From NCBI RefSeq assembly GCF_900142015.1, contig NZ_FQZN01000016.1, positions 1 through 64,000 of the forward strand: a stretch of 64,000 nucleotides of DNA, written 5' to 3'. A program made the translations under genes and the position numbers. This stretch comes from Bacteroides stercorirosoris (GTDB taxonomy: Bacteria > Bacteroidota > Bacteroidia > Bacteroidales > Bacteroidaceae). A model generated the notes under the pieces. The model saw only the letters and a list, made by a program, of their open reading frames with translations. It did not search any database and was not told where the DNA came from. Shown piece by piece: positions 50,725 through 60,032 of the stretch (position 1 is the stretch's first letter; each line of letters opens with the position of its first letter).

Positions 50725-52059
50725 ATGAAAAAAGCATTGTCTGCTTTTACAGTACTCTTTCTCTTTGCCGCCTGTACTCCCAAACCGGAAAGTAAGCCCT
50801 ATACTTGGGAAGATGACCTGCACCAGCGCCTCCTCACTGACTTCTCCCGCACGGAAGCCCAGGTGAAAGATTACATTCGCAAGTATATCCCTGATGTAAC
50901 CGATGAACAAATGCACCAGTGGGAAGCTTCCAAAGCCTTGGAGTGCATGACTCTGGACGGTGAGAAGCGTTATTTCCGTAATGCCGGCCCTAATCTGTTC
51001 CGCGTTGATTCCGCCTGCTATAAAATAAAGGTAGCTAAGGACGGCATTACCCCCAGCGGAAGCGAAAAAGTGAATATGGAACATTTGCCTGCAGTGATCG
51101 CAAGCGTAAAAAAAGGAGATAATCCTATTGTTGCCCCCAAACGGATGCATGTCACCTATACGCTCACAGTAGATAGCAATGCCGTTCCTGCGGGAGAGCT
51201 TATCCGTTGCTGGCTTCCTTATCCGCGTAAGGATCAGCCGCGTCAGCAAGATGTGAAGTTTATCTCCGCCAGCGAACCGAATCCTGTCTTCTCTCCGGAA
51301 GAATGTCTTCACAGCACTCTCTACATGGAGAAACGTGCCGTGAAAGATAAGCCGACCGTGTTCTCCGAGAGCTTCGAATATACCTCCAATGCCGAATGGC
51401 ACAATCTGAAGCCCGAAGATATTCAGCCGTATGACACGACCTCCTCTCTATATAAGGAATATACCGCCGAACGTGAGAAGCACATCATCTTCTCGCCGCG
51501 TATGCGTGAACTTGCTGCCAAATTGACAGCAGGTGAGACGAATCCGTTGCTGAAAGCCAGGCGCATCTTCTGTTGGGTGAACGATAACTTCCCCTGGGCT
51601 TCCGCACGCGAGTATTCCACCATAGAGAATATTCCCGAATACGTATTGGATAACCACAAAGGAGATTGCGGGCAGGTCAGCCTGCTGTTTATCACTCTCT
51701 GCCGCATCAGTGGTATTCCCGCTCATTTTCAGAGTGGTTTCATGATGCACCCCCAGGCATGGAACTTGCATGATTGGGCGGAAATTTACTTTGAAGGTAT
51801 CGGCTGGGTGCCCGCCGACCAGTCATTCGGCATTCCTACCTTTGCCCGCAGTGCGGATGAAGAATATTTCTTCCTGGGTGGTATCGATTCCTGGCGCATG
51901 ATTGTGAACAGTGACTACGGCATGCCGTTGGTTCCCGAAAAGAAATATCCCCGTAGCGAAACCGTAGACTTCCAGCGTGGTGAAGTGGAATGGGAGGGAG
52001 GCAATCTTTACTTCCCCAAATGGGATTATCACATGGATATAGAATACCTTGATAATTAA
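50725..52059 (+). CDS. Transglutaminase-domain lipoprotein
   Basis: A 444-residue lipoprotein with lipobox LFAAC (cysteine near 14-15). The transglutaminase-like core lies around 285-380, with the catalytic cysteine in DNHKGDCGQVSLLFITLCRI, histidine in NLHDWAEIYFEG and aspartate in VPADQSFG. In this operon, with an NlpC/P60 peptidase and dipeptide epimerase, it probably acts as a cysteine peptidase on cell-wall peptides in the periplasm. It is the last gene, 23 bp after the epimerase, and a 22-bp-phased palindrome array starts about 20 bp past its stop. Confidence 0.88.
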   Translation: MKKALSAFTVLFLFAACTPKPESKPYTWEDDLHQRLLTDFSRTEAQVKDYIRKYIPDVTDEQMHQWEASKALECMTLDGEKRYFRNAGPNLFRVDSACYKIKVAKDGITPSGSEKVNMEHLPAVIASVKKGDNPIVAPKRMHVTYTLTVDSNAVPAGELIRCWLPYPRKDQPRQQDVKFISASEPNPVFSPEECLHSTLYMEKRAVKDKPTVFSESFEYTSNAEWHNLKPEDIQPYDTTSSLYKEYTAEREKHIIFSPRMRELAAKLTAGETNPLLKARRIFCWVNDNFPWASAREYSTIENIPEYVLDNHKGDCGQVSLLFITLCRISGIPAHFQSGFMMHPQAWNLHDWAEIYFEGIGWVPADQSFGIPTFARSADEEYFFLGGIDSWRMIVNSDYGMPLVPEKKYPRSETVDFQRGEVEWEGGNLYFPKWDYHMDIEYLDN

Positions 52060-52082
52060 GCAAATATCAGCCTCTTAAAAAC

Positions 52083-52179
52083 AGATGGTCTATTAGGGTC
52101 AAACAGATGGTCTGTTTACCCCAAACGCACCGTCTGTTTGACCTCAACAGACCATCTATTTTAAATGAATAGACGGTCT
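52083..52179. repeat. 22-bp-phased palindrome array (AGATGGTCT type), five units
   Basis: Five related 9-mers begin at exact 22-bp steps: AGATGGTCT (52083), AGATGGTCT (52105), GCACCGTCT (52127), AGACCATCT (52149) and AGACGGTCT (52171). Units 1 and 2 are reverse complements of unit 4, and unit 3 pairs with unit 5. The array lies 23 bp after the transglutaminase gene and ends in a T-rich stretch, so it may act at the 3' end of that operon. The rest of the 346-bp gap before htrA shows several GTTAA words but no convincing -7 box. Confidence 0.85.
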
Positions 52180-52405
52180 GTTTCTTTTTTAACGCCTATC
52201 TGCCTTATTTTCACGTCAGTAATAGTGCATAAATGTAAAATTGTCAGCCTCTGTCGTTAACCGCTGTTAAGCCCTAAAAGTTCACTGTTAAAAGAGAACA
52301 AAAAAGAGTGACAAGCGGAATAACTGAACGATTTTTGTCGTTATTTTAACGTCGAAATGTTAAACGAAACTTGAATATTAACAATTAAAAGAATAGAAGA
52401 TTAAT

Positions 52406-53977
52406 ATGAAACAGACAACAAAAAACATTCTTGGGGTTGCAGCTATCGTACTTCTCAGTTCAGGAGTAGCAGGTTTAACCACCTATAAGATGCTGCAAAA
52501 TAAAGTGCCTGCCAATACTGCCAGTGCATTTAATGAAATGTTCGAGCAAAATCCGAACGTACGTTTGGCCGCTTATAATGCTGTCGATGCGCAGCCGGTA
52601 GACTTGACACAAGCAGCGGAAAATTCGATTCATGCTGTAGTACATATCCGCTCCACTCAATCTTCCAAAGTTCAGGAAGTGGAAGTGAGAGACCCGTTCT
52701 CTGAATTCTTTGGCGATTTCTTCGGTGGTCGCGGCGGTACACAAAGACGCCAGGTGCAGACTCCCGAACGCACAGGTTTTGGTTCGGGTGTCATCATCTC
52801 CAAAGATGGATATATCGTAACGAACAATCACGTAATTGACGGTGCGGATGAAATCAGTGTGACGCTGAACGATAACCGCCAGTTCAAGGGACGTATCATC
52901 GGTACGGATGCAGAGACCGACTTGGCTCTGATTAAGATAGAAGGTGACGACTTCCCCACAATTCCGGTAGGTGACTCTGATGCACTGAAAGTAGGTGAGT
53001 GGGTGCTTGCAGTAGGTAATCCTTTCAATCTGACTTCAACAGTAACGGCAGGTATCGTTAGTGCCAAAGCGCGCTCTTTGGGCATGAGTCAGCAGACCGG
53101 TAAGCAAAGCATCGAATCATATATCCAGACTGATGCCGCTATCAACCAGGGTAACAGTGGCGGTGCATTGGTAAATGCAAGCGGTGAGCTGATTGGTATC
53201 AATGCTGCCCTTTTCTCTCCGACAGGTTCAAATACTGGTTATGGATTTGCGATCCCTACCAGTATTATGAAGAAAGTAGTTGCCGACCTGAAGCAATTCG
53301 GTACTGTACAACGTGTGAAACTGGGTGTGAGTGTAACCGTGCTTACTGAAGAACCGGGCGACACGCAGGTTGCTGATAAAACAGGCAAGAAGTTGAGTGA
53401 CATCAAGAAGGAAGCCAGAGAGAAATATGGTGTTATTGATGGTCTTTGGGTACGTGAAATCGTTGATGGAAGTTCAGCGTCAGGTTCCGATATTAAGGTA
53501 GACGACGTAATCATCGGCATGGATGGCAAGGCAATTCACAAATTTGCCGACTTGCAGGAAGCTTTGGCAAAACATCGTCCGGGCGACAAGGTGCAGGTGA
53601 AAGTGATGCGTGATAAGAAAGAAAAGAATATTGAAGTTACGCTGAAGAACGAGCAAGGTACTACGAAAGTAGTGAAGAATGCCGATATGGATATTCTTGG
53701 TGCAGCCTTCCGTCCTATCCCCGATGACTTGAAGAAACAACTCAACCTGGGTTATGGACTTGAAGTTACGGGAGTTAGCAACGGCAAAATGGGGGAAGCC
53801 GGTATTCGTAAAGGTTTCATCATCCTGAAAGTGAACAATGTACCGATGAAGACTGTGGAAGATATGGAAAAAGTGATGAAGGAAGCTTCAAAGACTCAGG
53901 AACAAGTGTTGTTCATCACAGGTATGTTCCCCTCCGGAAAGCGCGCCAGCTATGCGGTAAGTGTTGCTCAGGAATAA
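52406..53977 (+). CDS. Periplasmic serine protease DegP/DegQ/HtrA
   Basis: A 523-residue Do-like protease. An N-terminal signal or anchor segment (NILGVAAIVLLSSGVAGL) is followed by the trypsin-like domain with histidine in VTNNHVIDGAD (about 142), aspartate in DAETDLALIKIE (about 172) and serine in INQGNSGGALVN (about 252). Two PDZ domains follow (about 290-400 and 430-520). It degrades or refolds damaged envelope proteins. It stands alone upstream of rpoD with a terminator between them. All catalytic residues are present. Confidence 0.94.
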   Translation: MKQTTKNILGVAAIVLLSSGVAGLTTYKMLQNKVPANTASAFNEMFEQNPNVRLAAYNAVDAQPVDLTQAAENSIHAVVHIRSTQSSKVQEVEVRDPFSEFFGDFFGGRGGTQRRQVQTPERTGFGSGVIISKDGYIVTNNHVIDGADEISVTLNDNRQFKGRIIGTDAETDLALIKIEGDDFPTIPVGDSDALKVGEWVLAVGNPFNLTSTVTAGIVSAKARSLGMSQQTGKQSIESYIQTDAAINQGNSGGALVNASGELIGINAALFSPTGSNTGYGFAIPTSIMKKVVADLKQFGTVQRVKLGVSVTVLTEEPGDTQVADKTGKKLSDIKKEAREKYGVIDGLWVREIVDGSSASGSDIKVDDVIIGMDGKAIHKFADLQEALAKHRPGDKVQVKVMRDKKEKNIEVTLKNEQGTTKVVKNADMDILGAAFRPIPDDLKKQLNLGYGLEVTGVSNGKMGEAGIRKGFIILKVNNVPMKTVEDMEKVMKEASKTQEQVLFITGMFPSGKRASYAVSVAQE

Positions 53978-54037
53978 AAAACGAATGATAAAGGATAATT
54001 TAAGGTAAGAAGATTGTAATATTAGCTAACAAAGAAG

Positions 54038-54077
54038 AAAAAGGGTGTCGGCAACTAACTTGTCGGCATTCTTTTTT
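54038..54077 (+). terminator. Intrinsic terminator after htrA
   Basis: AAAAAGGGTG (54038-54047) pairs with CATTCTTTTT (54067-54076) with two G-T pairs, followed by more T residues. It lies 60 nt after the protease stop codon. TGTCGGC is repeated directly within the loop region. Confidence 0.65.
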
Positions 54078-54124
54078 GTTTATATAGTATAGTGAATAAG
54101 ATAAAAAAGTTAGGGCAACTTAGC

Positions 54125-54153
54125 TTGTAACTAAATAAAATGTCGTAACTTTG
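54125..54153 (+). promoter_or_regulatory. rpoD: Promoter of rpoD
   Basis: TTG (54125-54127) and TAACTTTG (54146-54153), 18 bp apart, match the Bacteroides consensus, 23 bp before the start codon. Confidence 0.65.
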
Positions 54154-54176
54154 CAACCCAAATCTGTTTTAGAAGA

Positions 54177-55037
54177 ATGAGACAACTTAAGATTACAAAA
54201 AGTATCACTAACAGAGAGAGCGCTTCTCTTGACAAGTATTTGCAGGAAATCGGTCGCGAAGACCTCATAACTGTCGAAGAGGAAGTGGAGCTCGCTCAAC
54301 GCATCCGCAAGGGTGACCGTATCGCACTGGAGAAGTTGACACGTGCCAATCTGCGTTTCGTTGTATCTGTGGCCAAGCAGTACCAGAACCAGGGTTTGAG
54401 TTTGCCCGACTTGATTAATGAGGGTAATTTAGGACTGATCAAGGCCGCCGAAAAGTTCGATGAAACACGTGGTTTCAAATTCATCAGTTATGCAGTATGG
54501 TGGATACGTCAGTCCATTTTGCAGGCTTTGGCAGAACAGTCGCGTATTGTGCGTCTTCCGTTGAACCAGGTAGGATCGCTGAATAAAATCAGCAAAGCAT
54601 TCTCCAAGTTCGAGCAGGAAAACGAACGTCGCCCGTCGCCCGAAGAACTGGCAGATGAACTGGAAATCCCTGTTGATAAAATCTCTGATACGTTGAAGGT
54701 ATCCGGACGCCACATTTCGGTGGACGCACCTTTCGTAGAGGGAGAAGACAACAGCTTGCTGGATGTGTTGGTAAACGACGACTCTCCTATGGCCGACCGC
54801 TCTTTAGTGAACGAGTCTCTTGCGAGGGAAATTGATAGAGCACTTTCTACGTTAACCGATAGGGAAAAAGAAATCATACAGATGTTTTTCGGTATCGGAC
54901 AACAGGAAATGACATTAGAAGAAATCGGCGACAAATTCGGTTTAACCCGTGAGCGTGTGCGTCAGATTAAGGAAAAAGCAATTAGAAGATTAAGACAAAG
55001 TAATCGTAGTAAATTGCTCAAGTCTTATTTGGGATAA
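54177..55037 (+). CDS. rpoD: Primary sigma factor RpoD (sigma ABfr type)
   Basis: A 286-residue sigma-70 factor lacking region 1.1, as is normal in Bacteroidetes. Region 1.2 holds SLDKYLQEIGREDLI; region 2 has LPDLINEGNLGLIKAAEKFD and SYAVWWIRQSILQALAEQ (2.3-2.4, DNA melting and -7 recognition); region 4.2 is TLEEIGDKFGLTRERVRQIK. It directs housekeeping transcription from TAnnTTTG promoters, many of which are visible in this window. It is monocistronic, with its own promoter and a strong terminator. Confidence 0.95.
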   Translation: MRQLKITKSITNRESASLDKYLQEIGREDLITVEEEVELAQRIRKGDRIALEKLTRANLRFVVSVAKQYQNQGLSLPDLINEGNLGLIKAAEKFDETRGFKFISYAVWWIRQSILQALAEQSRIVRLPLNQVGSLNKISKAFSKFEQENERRPSPEELADELEIPVDKISDTLKVSGRHISVDAPFVEGEDNSLLDVLVNDDSPMADRSLVNESLAREIDRALSTLTDREKEIIQMFFGIGQQEMTLEEIGDKFGLTRERVRQIKEKAIRRLRQSNRSKLLKSYLG

Positions 55038-55072
55038 TAAGAAATATCAATTTCCGACAAATAGAAGGAATT

Positions 55073-55110
55073 AAAAACCGGTAGGTCATGCTTTGGCCAC
55101 CGGTTTTTTT
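55073..55110 (+). terminator. Intrinsic terminator after rpoD
   Basis: AAAAACCGGT (55073-55082) pairs with ACCGGTTTTT (55099-55108), followed by a T run to 55110. Perfect 10-bp stem. Confidence 0.9.
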
Positions 55111-55112
55111 GT

Positions 55113-55120
55113 TATCTTTG
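55113..55120 (+). promoter_or_regulatory. -7 box of the small exported protein gene
   Basis: TATCTTTG (55113-55120) abuts the rpoD terminator. The leader of about 80 nt can form TAATGTGCT (55131-55139) against AGCACATTA (55172-55180), so it may be structured. A TTTG at 55092 lies 17 bp upstream. Confidence 0.55.
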
Positions 55121-55209
55121 CCGCAAAGATTAATGTGCTCATAATCATTCAGGCTGATAGCGCAGCAGGTTAGCACATTATCATATTGTCACATTAACAC
55201 ATTATTATT

Positions 55210-55614
55210 ATGAAGTACGTTCGTATACTTTTTGCCGTAGCTTTAGTTTTTATGGTCTGCTCGGCATTCTCGTTCAAGAAAGCTAAAGGAGAAAAGGCCG
55301 TATATGCATTCGGCGTTGCCGCCTCGTTCAATGACACAGTGGTGTACTTTACCGCAATCCAACCGTTGGATAGTGTGGAACTGGACAAAAATGGTTTTCT
55401 GCCTAAGCGTGACCTTTATACGTATCAACTGAAAAACTATCTGGAATACGATTTGAGATGTCCCGACTATACTTGCATGATTTACTTCTCCGAGAATAAG
55501 AGCAAACTGGAAAAGGAAGCTGCCAAAGTGAAAGGCAAGTATAAGAAGAACAAGACAATAGTGCTGATGCCTATTGATTCTGAGGCTTTCCGTTTCAAGA
55601 AACCGGAAGAGTAA
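55210..55614 (+). CDS. Small exported protein of unknown function
   Basis: A 134-residue protein with a likely signal peptide (MKYVRILFAVALVFMVCSAF, cleavage near SAFS). The mature part is basic and contains AFGVAASFNDTVVYFTAIQP and a lysine-rich end (KLEKEAAKVKGKYKKNKTIV). The cysteines DLRCPDYTCMIYF near 93-100 could form a disulfide. I do not recognise the family. It has its own promoter after the rpoD terminator and lies 56 bp before the clostripain-like gene. Confidence 0.7.
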   Translation: MKYVRILFAVALVFMVCSAFSFKKAKGEKAVYAFGVAASFNDTVVYFTAIQPLDSVELDKNGFLPKRDLYTYQLKNYLEYDLRCPDYTCMIYFSENKSKLEKEAAKVKGKYKKNKTIVLMPIDSEAFRFKKPEE

Positions 55615-55670
55615 TCATTTTCACTTCCTTAGCCTGAAATGAAGATTTCATTAATTTATTGTTTACTGCC

Positions 55671-57407
55671 ATGAAAAATCAGCTTTATTTTCTTCTGTGT
55701 ATTTGCATCTCTATATTATTGATAGCCTGCGGTGATAACAATCAGGACCCGGATATTATTGCCGTAACGGGTATTGAATTGAATAGGACTGAGCTTGCAT
55801 TGGAAGAAGGTGAAAGCGAAACTCTGGTAGCTACCATTACTCCGGAGGATGCTACAAACAAGAGGGTTACCTGGAAATCAAGTAATACGAGTGTGGCTAC
55901 GGTTGATGCGAATGGTAAGGTAACGGCTTTGAAGATGGGAAGGGTAACTATACTTGTAGTTACCGAAGATGGTGGAAAGTTTGATGTTTGCACCGTGACT
56001 TGTGGCGATGAGATTGCTGAACCCGAAGTGTCTGTAACTGGTGTCGAACTAAATAAGAATAAGCTTTCGCTGATAGAAGGAGAAAGCGAGACTTTGCAAG
56101 CGACTGTCATGCCTGACGATGCGACTAACAAAAGGCTGACTTGGAGTTCGAGCGACGAAAGTATAGCAATGGTTGATGCAAGTGGTAAAGTGACAGCCTT
56201 ACGGGCAGGCAAAGTGGCTATAATTGTGCTTACGGAAGACGAAGCGAAGAGTGCGACTTGTGAAATAACCATTGAGCCGGCAACTCCTCTGAATGGAAGT
56301 CGTACGGTTTTAGCCTATATTGCAGCAGACAACTCTCTTGCTCCTTTTGCTTCGCTGGACTTGGCGGAGATGAAGGTAGGTATGGCGAAAGTGAAGGATA
56401 CCAGTGTGCATTTGCTGGTATATATAGATAACGGTTCGTCCGCCCGCCTGCTGGAATTGAAAAATGTAAATGGAGCAGTTACGGAAATTGAGGTGAAAAA
56501 TTATGGAAGCCGTAATTCGGTGGGTGTATCTGAAACTAAGGAAGTCTTTGCAGATGTATTTCTGAATTCCCAATATAAAGCTGACAGTTATGGGTTAGTC
56601 TACTGGTCGCATGGCGACGGTTGGCTTCCTTATCCGTTGCGTGCCGATACCCGGTGGGTGGGGCAGGATAAAAGCAACGGCGATAACAGAATGAATATTT
56701 CTGAATTTGTTGAAATATTGGTGGCGGCTCCTCATTTTGATTTCATTTTGTTCGATGCCTGCTTTATGCAATCTGTGGAAGTTGCCTATGAGTTGCGTGA
56801 TTATACAGACTATTGCATTGGTTCTCCGACGGAAATTCCCGGTCCTGGTGCTTCATATGAAGAAGTCGTACCGGCCATGTTCTCCGCAGATGATGCAGCT
56901 GTGAATGTTGCCAAGGCTTATTATGAGCCTTATGCGGCTAAATACGCTGGAGGTGAGAATATTTCGAATGATAACTGGACAGGTGGAGCCTCTGTGTGTG
57001 CGTTGAGAACGAATCAATTGGATAACTTGGCACGGGTTACAAAACAAATTCTGCCTGAGACAGTTGATAAATTGCGGCTTCGTGCGGTTGCATTTGATTA
57101 TGATAAACGTAGTGGTTCTGGTGGTTATGATAATGGGCGCGTAGGGTATTATGACTTTGTGGATGTGGTGCGTGAGATTACTACTGATGCCGCCTATGCA
57201 ACATGGAAGCGGGCTTTTGATGCAACTGTGGCCTATTGGGCTACTACCCCTAAAAACTATTCTTCTTATGTAAGGATGTTTACTATGGAAGGCACTGACG
57301 GCGTGTCCTGTTACATTCCTACTACATCCAACAATCTGACGGATAAAGCATACCGCTCTACTGAATGGTACACAGCTGCCGGTTTTGATGAACTGCCTAA
57401 CTGGTAG
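55671..57407 (+). CDS. Clostripain-like (C11) cysteine peptidase lipoprotein with two Ig-like BIG2 domains
   Basis: A 578-residue lipoprotein with lipobox LLIAC (cysteine near 20). Two BIG2-type Ig-like repeats follow (about 28-115 and 118-205), each with VTGIELNRTELALEEGESET-like starts and a VTWKSSNTSVATVDANGKVT core. The C-terminal C11 peptidase has the catalytic histidine in VYWSHGDGWLPY and cysteine in LFDACFMQSVEVAYEL. C11 proteins often cut after arginine or lysine. It is probably surface-exposed. The ATG at 55671 is preferred over an in-frame TTG at 55659. Confidence 0.9.
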   Translation: MKNQLYFLLCICISILLIACGDNNQDPDIIAVTGIELNRTELALEEGESETLVATITPEDATNKRVTWKSSNTSVATVDANGKVTALKMGRVTILVVTEDGGKFDVCTVTCGDEIAEPEVSVTGVELNKNKLSLIEGESETLQATVMPDDATNKRLTWSSSDESIAMVDASGKVTALRAGKVAIIVLTEDEAKSATCEITIEPATPLNGSRTVLAYIAADNSLAPFASLDLAEMKVGMAKVKDTSVHLLVYIDNGSSARLLELKNVNGAVTEIEVKNYGSRNSVGVSETKEVFADVFLNSQYKADSYGLVYWSHGDGWLPYPLRADTRWVGQDKSNGDNRMNISEFVEILVAAPHFDFILFDACFMQSVEVAYELRDYTDYCIGSPTEIPGPGASYEEVVPAMFSADDAAVNVAKAYYEPYAAKYAGGENISNDNWTGGASVCALRTNQLDNLARVTKQILPETVDKLRLRAVAFDYDKRSGSGGYDNGRVGYYDFVDVVREITTDAAYATWKRAFDATVAYWATTPKNYSSYVRMFTMEGTDGVSCYIPTTSNNLTDKAYRSTEWYTAAGFDELPNW

Positions 57408-57520
57408 TCATCTTCTCTTTTTCTTTGTTCCCTATTTCTTAAATAGTGCTAATAGGTACTGTCAGTCTGTATATTATGATAATTTCCTTTGGAAAATATT
57501 CGTAATTGGAAAACAATATA

Positions 57521-57528
57521 TATCTTTG
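57521..57528 (+). promoter_or_regulatory. -7 box of the CoA-disulfide reductase-like gene
   Basis: TATCTTTG (57521-57528) matches TAnnTTTG, 29 bp before the start codon. The in-frame TTG at 57489 lies upstream of this box and is therefore an unlikely start. Confidence 0.6.
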
Positions 57529-57557
57529 TTTTGTTCTTATCTAAAAAAGGCAGTAAT

Positions 57558-59993
57558 ATGAAGTATGTGATTATTGGTGGAGTTGCCGGAGGAGCTACGG
57601 CAGCAGCCCGTTTGAGAAGAATTGACGAGAAGTCTGATATCCTTTTACTGGAGAAAGGCAAGTATATATCCTATGCCAATTGCGGTTTACCTTATTATAT
57701 AGGTGGAGTCATTGCTGAACGTGAAAAATTGCTGGTGCAGACACCGGCTTCTTTCGGTCAGCGTTTCCGTGTGGATGTGCGTGTGGAAAATGAGGTGACT
57801 GCCATTTCCCCGCAAAATAAAACGATTACCATTCGCACCGCTGACGGACGCGAGTATGAGGAAACGTATGATAAACTCTTATTGTCGCCGGGAGCCACAC
57901 CTGTCCGGCCTCCATTGGAAGGTATCGATTCTGAAGGTATTTTTACCCTTCGTAATGTCGAAGATACTGATCGGATAAAGTCTTATCTTACGGAACATGC
58001 CGTGAAACGTGCGGTTGTAGTGGGTGCAGGCTTTATAGGTCTGGAGATGGCCGAGAATCTGCATCATGCCGGAGTTGCCGTATCTGTTGTAGAAATGGGT
58101 AACCAGGTAATGGCGCCCATTGATTTTTCAATGGCTGCTCCTGTTCATCAGCATTTGATACAGAAAGGAGTTTCCCTCTATTTGGAAGAAGGTGTTACTC
58201 ACTTTCAGCGTTCGGAGAAAGGTATTACTGTCTTTCTGAAGAGTGGAAAGACAATTCCTGCTGATATGGTGTTGCTCTCTATCGGTGTGCGTCCGGCAAC
58301 GGCTTTGGCTAAACAGGCCGGTCTGAAAATAGGAGAGGCGGGAGGTATTTGGGTGAACGAATATATGGAAACTTCCGAGAAAGATGTTTATGCCGTAGGT
58401 GATGCGATTGAGTATCCGCATCCTCTGACCGGGAAACCGTGGCTTAACTATCTGGCAAATCCGGCAAACCGCCAGGGACGTATCGTAGCTGATAATATGG
58501 TGTTTGGCAATACTGTTACTTATGAAGGTGCTATCGGCACTTCCATTGCCAAAGTCTTTGATATGACAGTTGCTTCTACAGGACTTGCTGCCAAGCGTTT
58601 GAAACAATGGGGAATGGAGTATCAAAGTTCCGTCACTCATTCTGCCTCCCATGCAGGCTACTATCCGGATGCGCTTCCCCTGACTTTGAAATTGACTTTC
58701 CATCCTGTTACGGGAAAGTTATATGGCGCGCAGTGCATCGGTTATGAAGGTGTGGACAAGCGCATTGACCAGATTTCCGGGCTTATCAAACATGGCGGAA
58801 CAGTTTATGATTTGATGGAGACGGAGCATACTTATGCGCCTCCATTCTCTTCCGCAAAAGATCCTATCGCTATTGCAGGCTATGTAGCTTCCAATATCAT
58901 TACTGGCGCAATGCCTGTCATTACCTGGCGTGAATTGGTGGAGCAGAAGGATAAGCTGTTGATGGTGGATACCCGTACCGCAGAAGAATACTCTTTCGGT
59001 ACGATTCCTGGGGCGGTAAATATTCCTTTGGATGATTTGCGGGAACGCATTGCAGAAATTCCGAAGAATCAGCCTGTGGTAGTGTTCTGTGCTGTTGGAT
59101 TGCGAGGCTATCTTGCACAACGCATTCTGATGGGGAATGGATATGAAAATGTACGTAATCTTTCGGGAGGCTATAAACTATATTCTGTCGCAGTAGCCCC
59201 GTTGCCCGCTCCATCCGAGGCGGTTGTGCCGGTTCGTAATCATCCGGTTACTTCAAAGGAATCGCTGAAAATTAATGCCTGTGGCTTGCAATGTCCGGGA
59301 CCTATCATGCAGGTGAAGAAGGCGATGGACGCCCTTGAGCCGGGAGAACAAGTGGAAATCGTGGCGACTGATGCAGGATTTGCACGTGATGCTTCGGCTT
59401 GGTGCGATACAACGGGTAATCGTCTGGTAGGAAGTCATGAAGAAAAAGGACGTTATACGGTGGTTATTGAGAAAGGTGATCCGGCTGCGTTTTGCCCGTC
59501 TTCTGCCGGAACTATGGCAGTGGGAAGAGGAAAGACGTTGATTCTTTTTAGTGATGATCTGGATAAGGCTTTGGCTACTTTTGTATTAGCAAATGGCGCT
59601 GCGGCAACTGGCCAGAAGGTAACGGTTTTCTTTACTTTCTGGGGGCTGAATGTTCTGAAAAAAGTACAGAAACCGAAAGTCAGGAAAGATATTTTCGGTA
59701 AGATGTTTGGTATGATGCTTCCTTCCAGCTCTTTGAAGCTGAAGTTGTCTCAGATGAATATGTTTGGCATGGGAAGTCGTATGATGCGTTTTTTGATGAA
59801 ACGAAAAGGTGTGGACTCTTTGGAATCGCTTCGTTCGCAGGCGCTTGCTCAGGGAGTTGAATTTATAGCCTGTCAGATGTCAATGGACATGATGGGGATT
59901 TGTCGTGAAGAGTTGCTGGACGAGGTAACTATCGGTGGTGTTGCTACTTACATGGAGCGTGCCGATAAAGCCAATGTCAACCTTTTCATATAG
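57558..59993 (+). CDS. Multidomain CoA-disulfide reductase / rhodanese / TusA / DsrE-like protein
   Basis: An 811-residue fusion. Residues 1-440 are a flavin disulfide reductase (VIIGGVAGGATAAARLRR; active-site cysteine in SYANCGLPYYIGG, C42; AVVVGAGFIGLEMAENLHHA). Residues 450-550 form a rhodanese domain (VVFCAVGLRGYLAQ, catalytic cysteine). Residues 575-645 are TusA-like (CGLQCPGPIMQVKKAMD). Residues 655-811 resemble DsrE/DsrH (KTLILFSDDLDKALATFVLA, cysteine in FIACQMSMDMMG). The chain suggests persulfide reduction and sulfur relay in one protein. A MarR regulator gene follows 39 bp downstream. All domain cysteines appear intact. Confidence 0.92.
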   Translation: MKYVIIGGVAGGATAAARLRRIDEKSDILLLEKGKYISYANCGLPYYIGGVIAEREKLLVQTPASFGQRFRVDVRVENEVTAISPQNKTITIRTADGREYEETYDKLLLSPGATPVRPPLEGIDSEGIFTLRNVEDTDRIKSYLTEHAVKRAVVVGAGFIGLEMAENLHHAGVAVSVVEMGNQVMAPIDFSMAAPVHQHLIQKGVSLYLEEGVTHFQRSEKGITVFLKSGKTIPADMVLLSIGVRPATALAKQAGLKIGEAGGIWVNEYMETSEKDVYAVGDAIEYPHPLTGKPWLNYLANPANRQGRIVADNMVFGNTVTYEGAIGTSIAKVFDMTVASTGLAAKRLKQWGMEYQSSVTHSASHAGYYPDALPLTLKLTFHPVTGKLYGAQCIGYEGVDKRIDQISGLIKHGGTVYDLMETEHTYAPPFSSAKDPIAIAGYVASNIITGAMPVITWRELVEQKDKLLMVDTRTAEEYSFGTIPGAVNIPLDDLRERIAEIPKNQPVVVFCAVGLRGYLAQRILMGNGYENVRNLSGGYKLYSVAVAPLPAPSEAVVPVRNHPVTSKESLKINACGLQCPGPIMQVKKAMDALEPGEQVEIVATDAGFARDASAWCDTTGNRLVGSHEEKGRYTVVIEKGDPAAFCPSSAGTMAVGRGKTLILFSDDLDKALATFVLANGAAATGQKVTVFFTFWGLNVLKKVQKPKVRKDIFGKMFGMMLPSSSLKLKLSQMNMFGMGSRMMRFLMKRKGVDSLESLRSQALAQGVEFIACQMSMDMMGICREELLDEVTIGGVATYMERADKANVNLFI

Positions 59994-60032
59994 TTATTTG
60001 TTTATTAACGATAACGAAAGAAATAACAATAT

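Noticed and set aside
50320..51402. A 360-codon antisense open frame across the epimerase and transglutaminase genes
   Set aside because: It crosses two well-supported + strand genes and their 23-bp gap and resembles no family.
52083..52179. The 22-bp-phased repeats as a small CRISPR array
   Set aside because: The units are 9-mers in alternating orientation with short conserved spacing; there are no 24-40 bp repeats, no unique 30-bp spacers and no cas genes.
52326..52353. An ECF-type promoter (GAAC then GTC) before htrA
   Set aside because: The gap between the two elements is 21 bp, too long for the usual 16-17, and TAnnTTTG is also absent, so no promoter was called.
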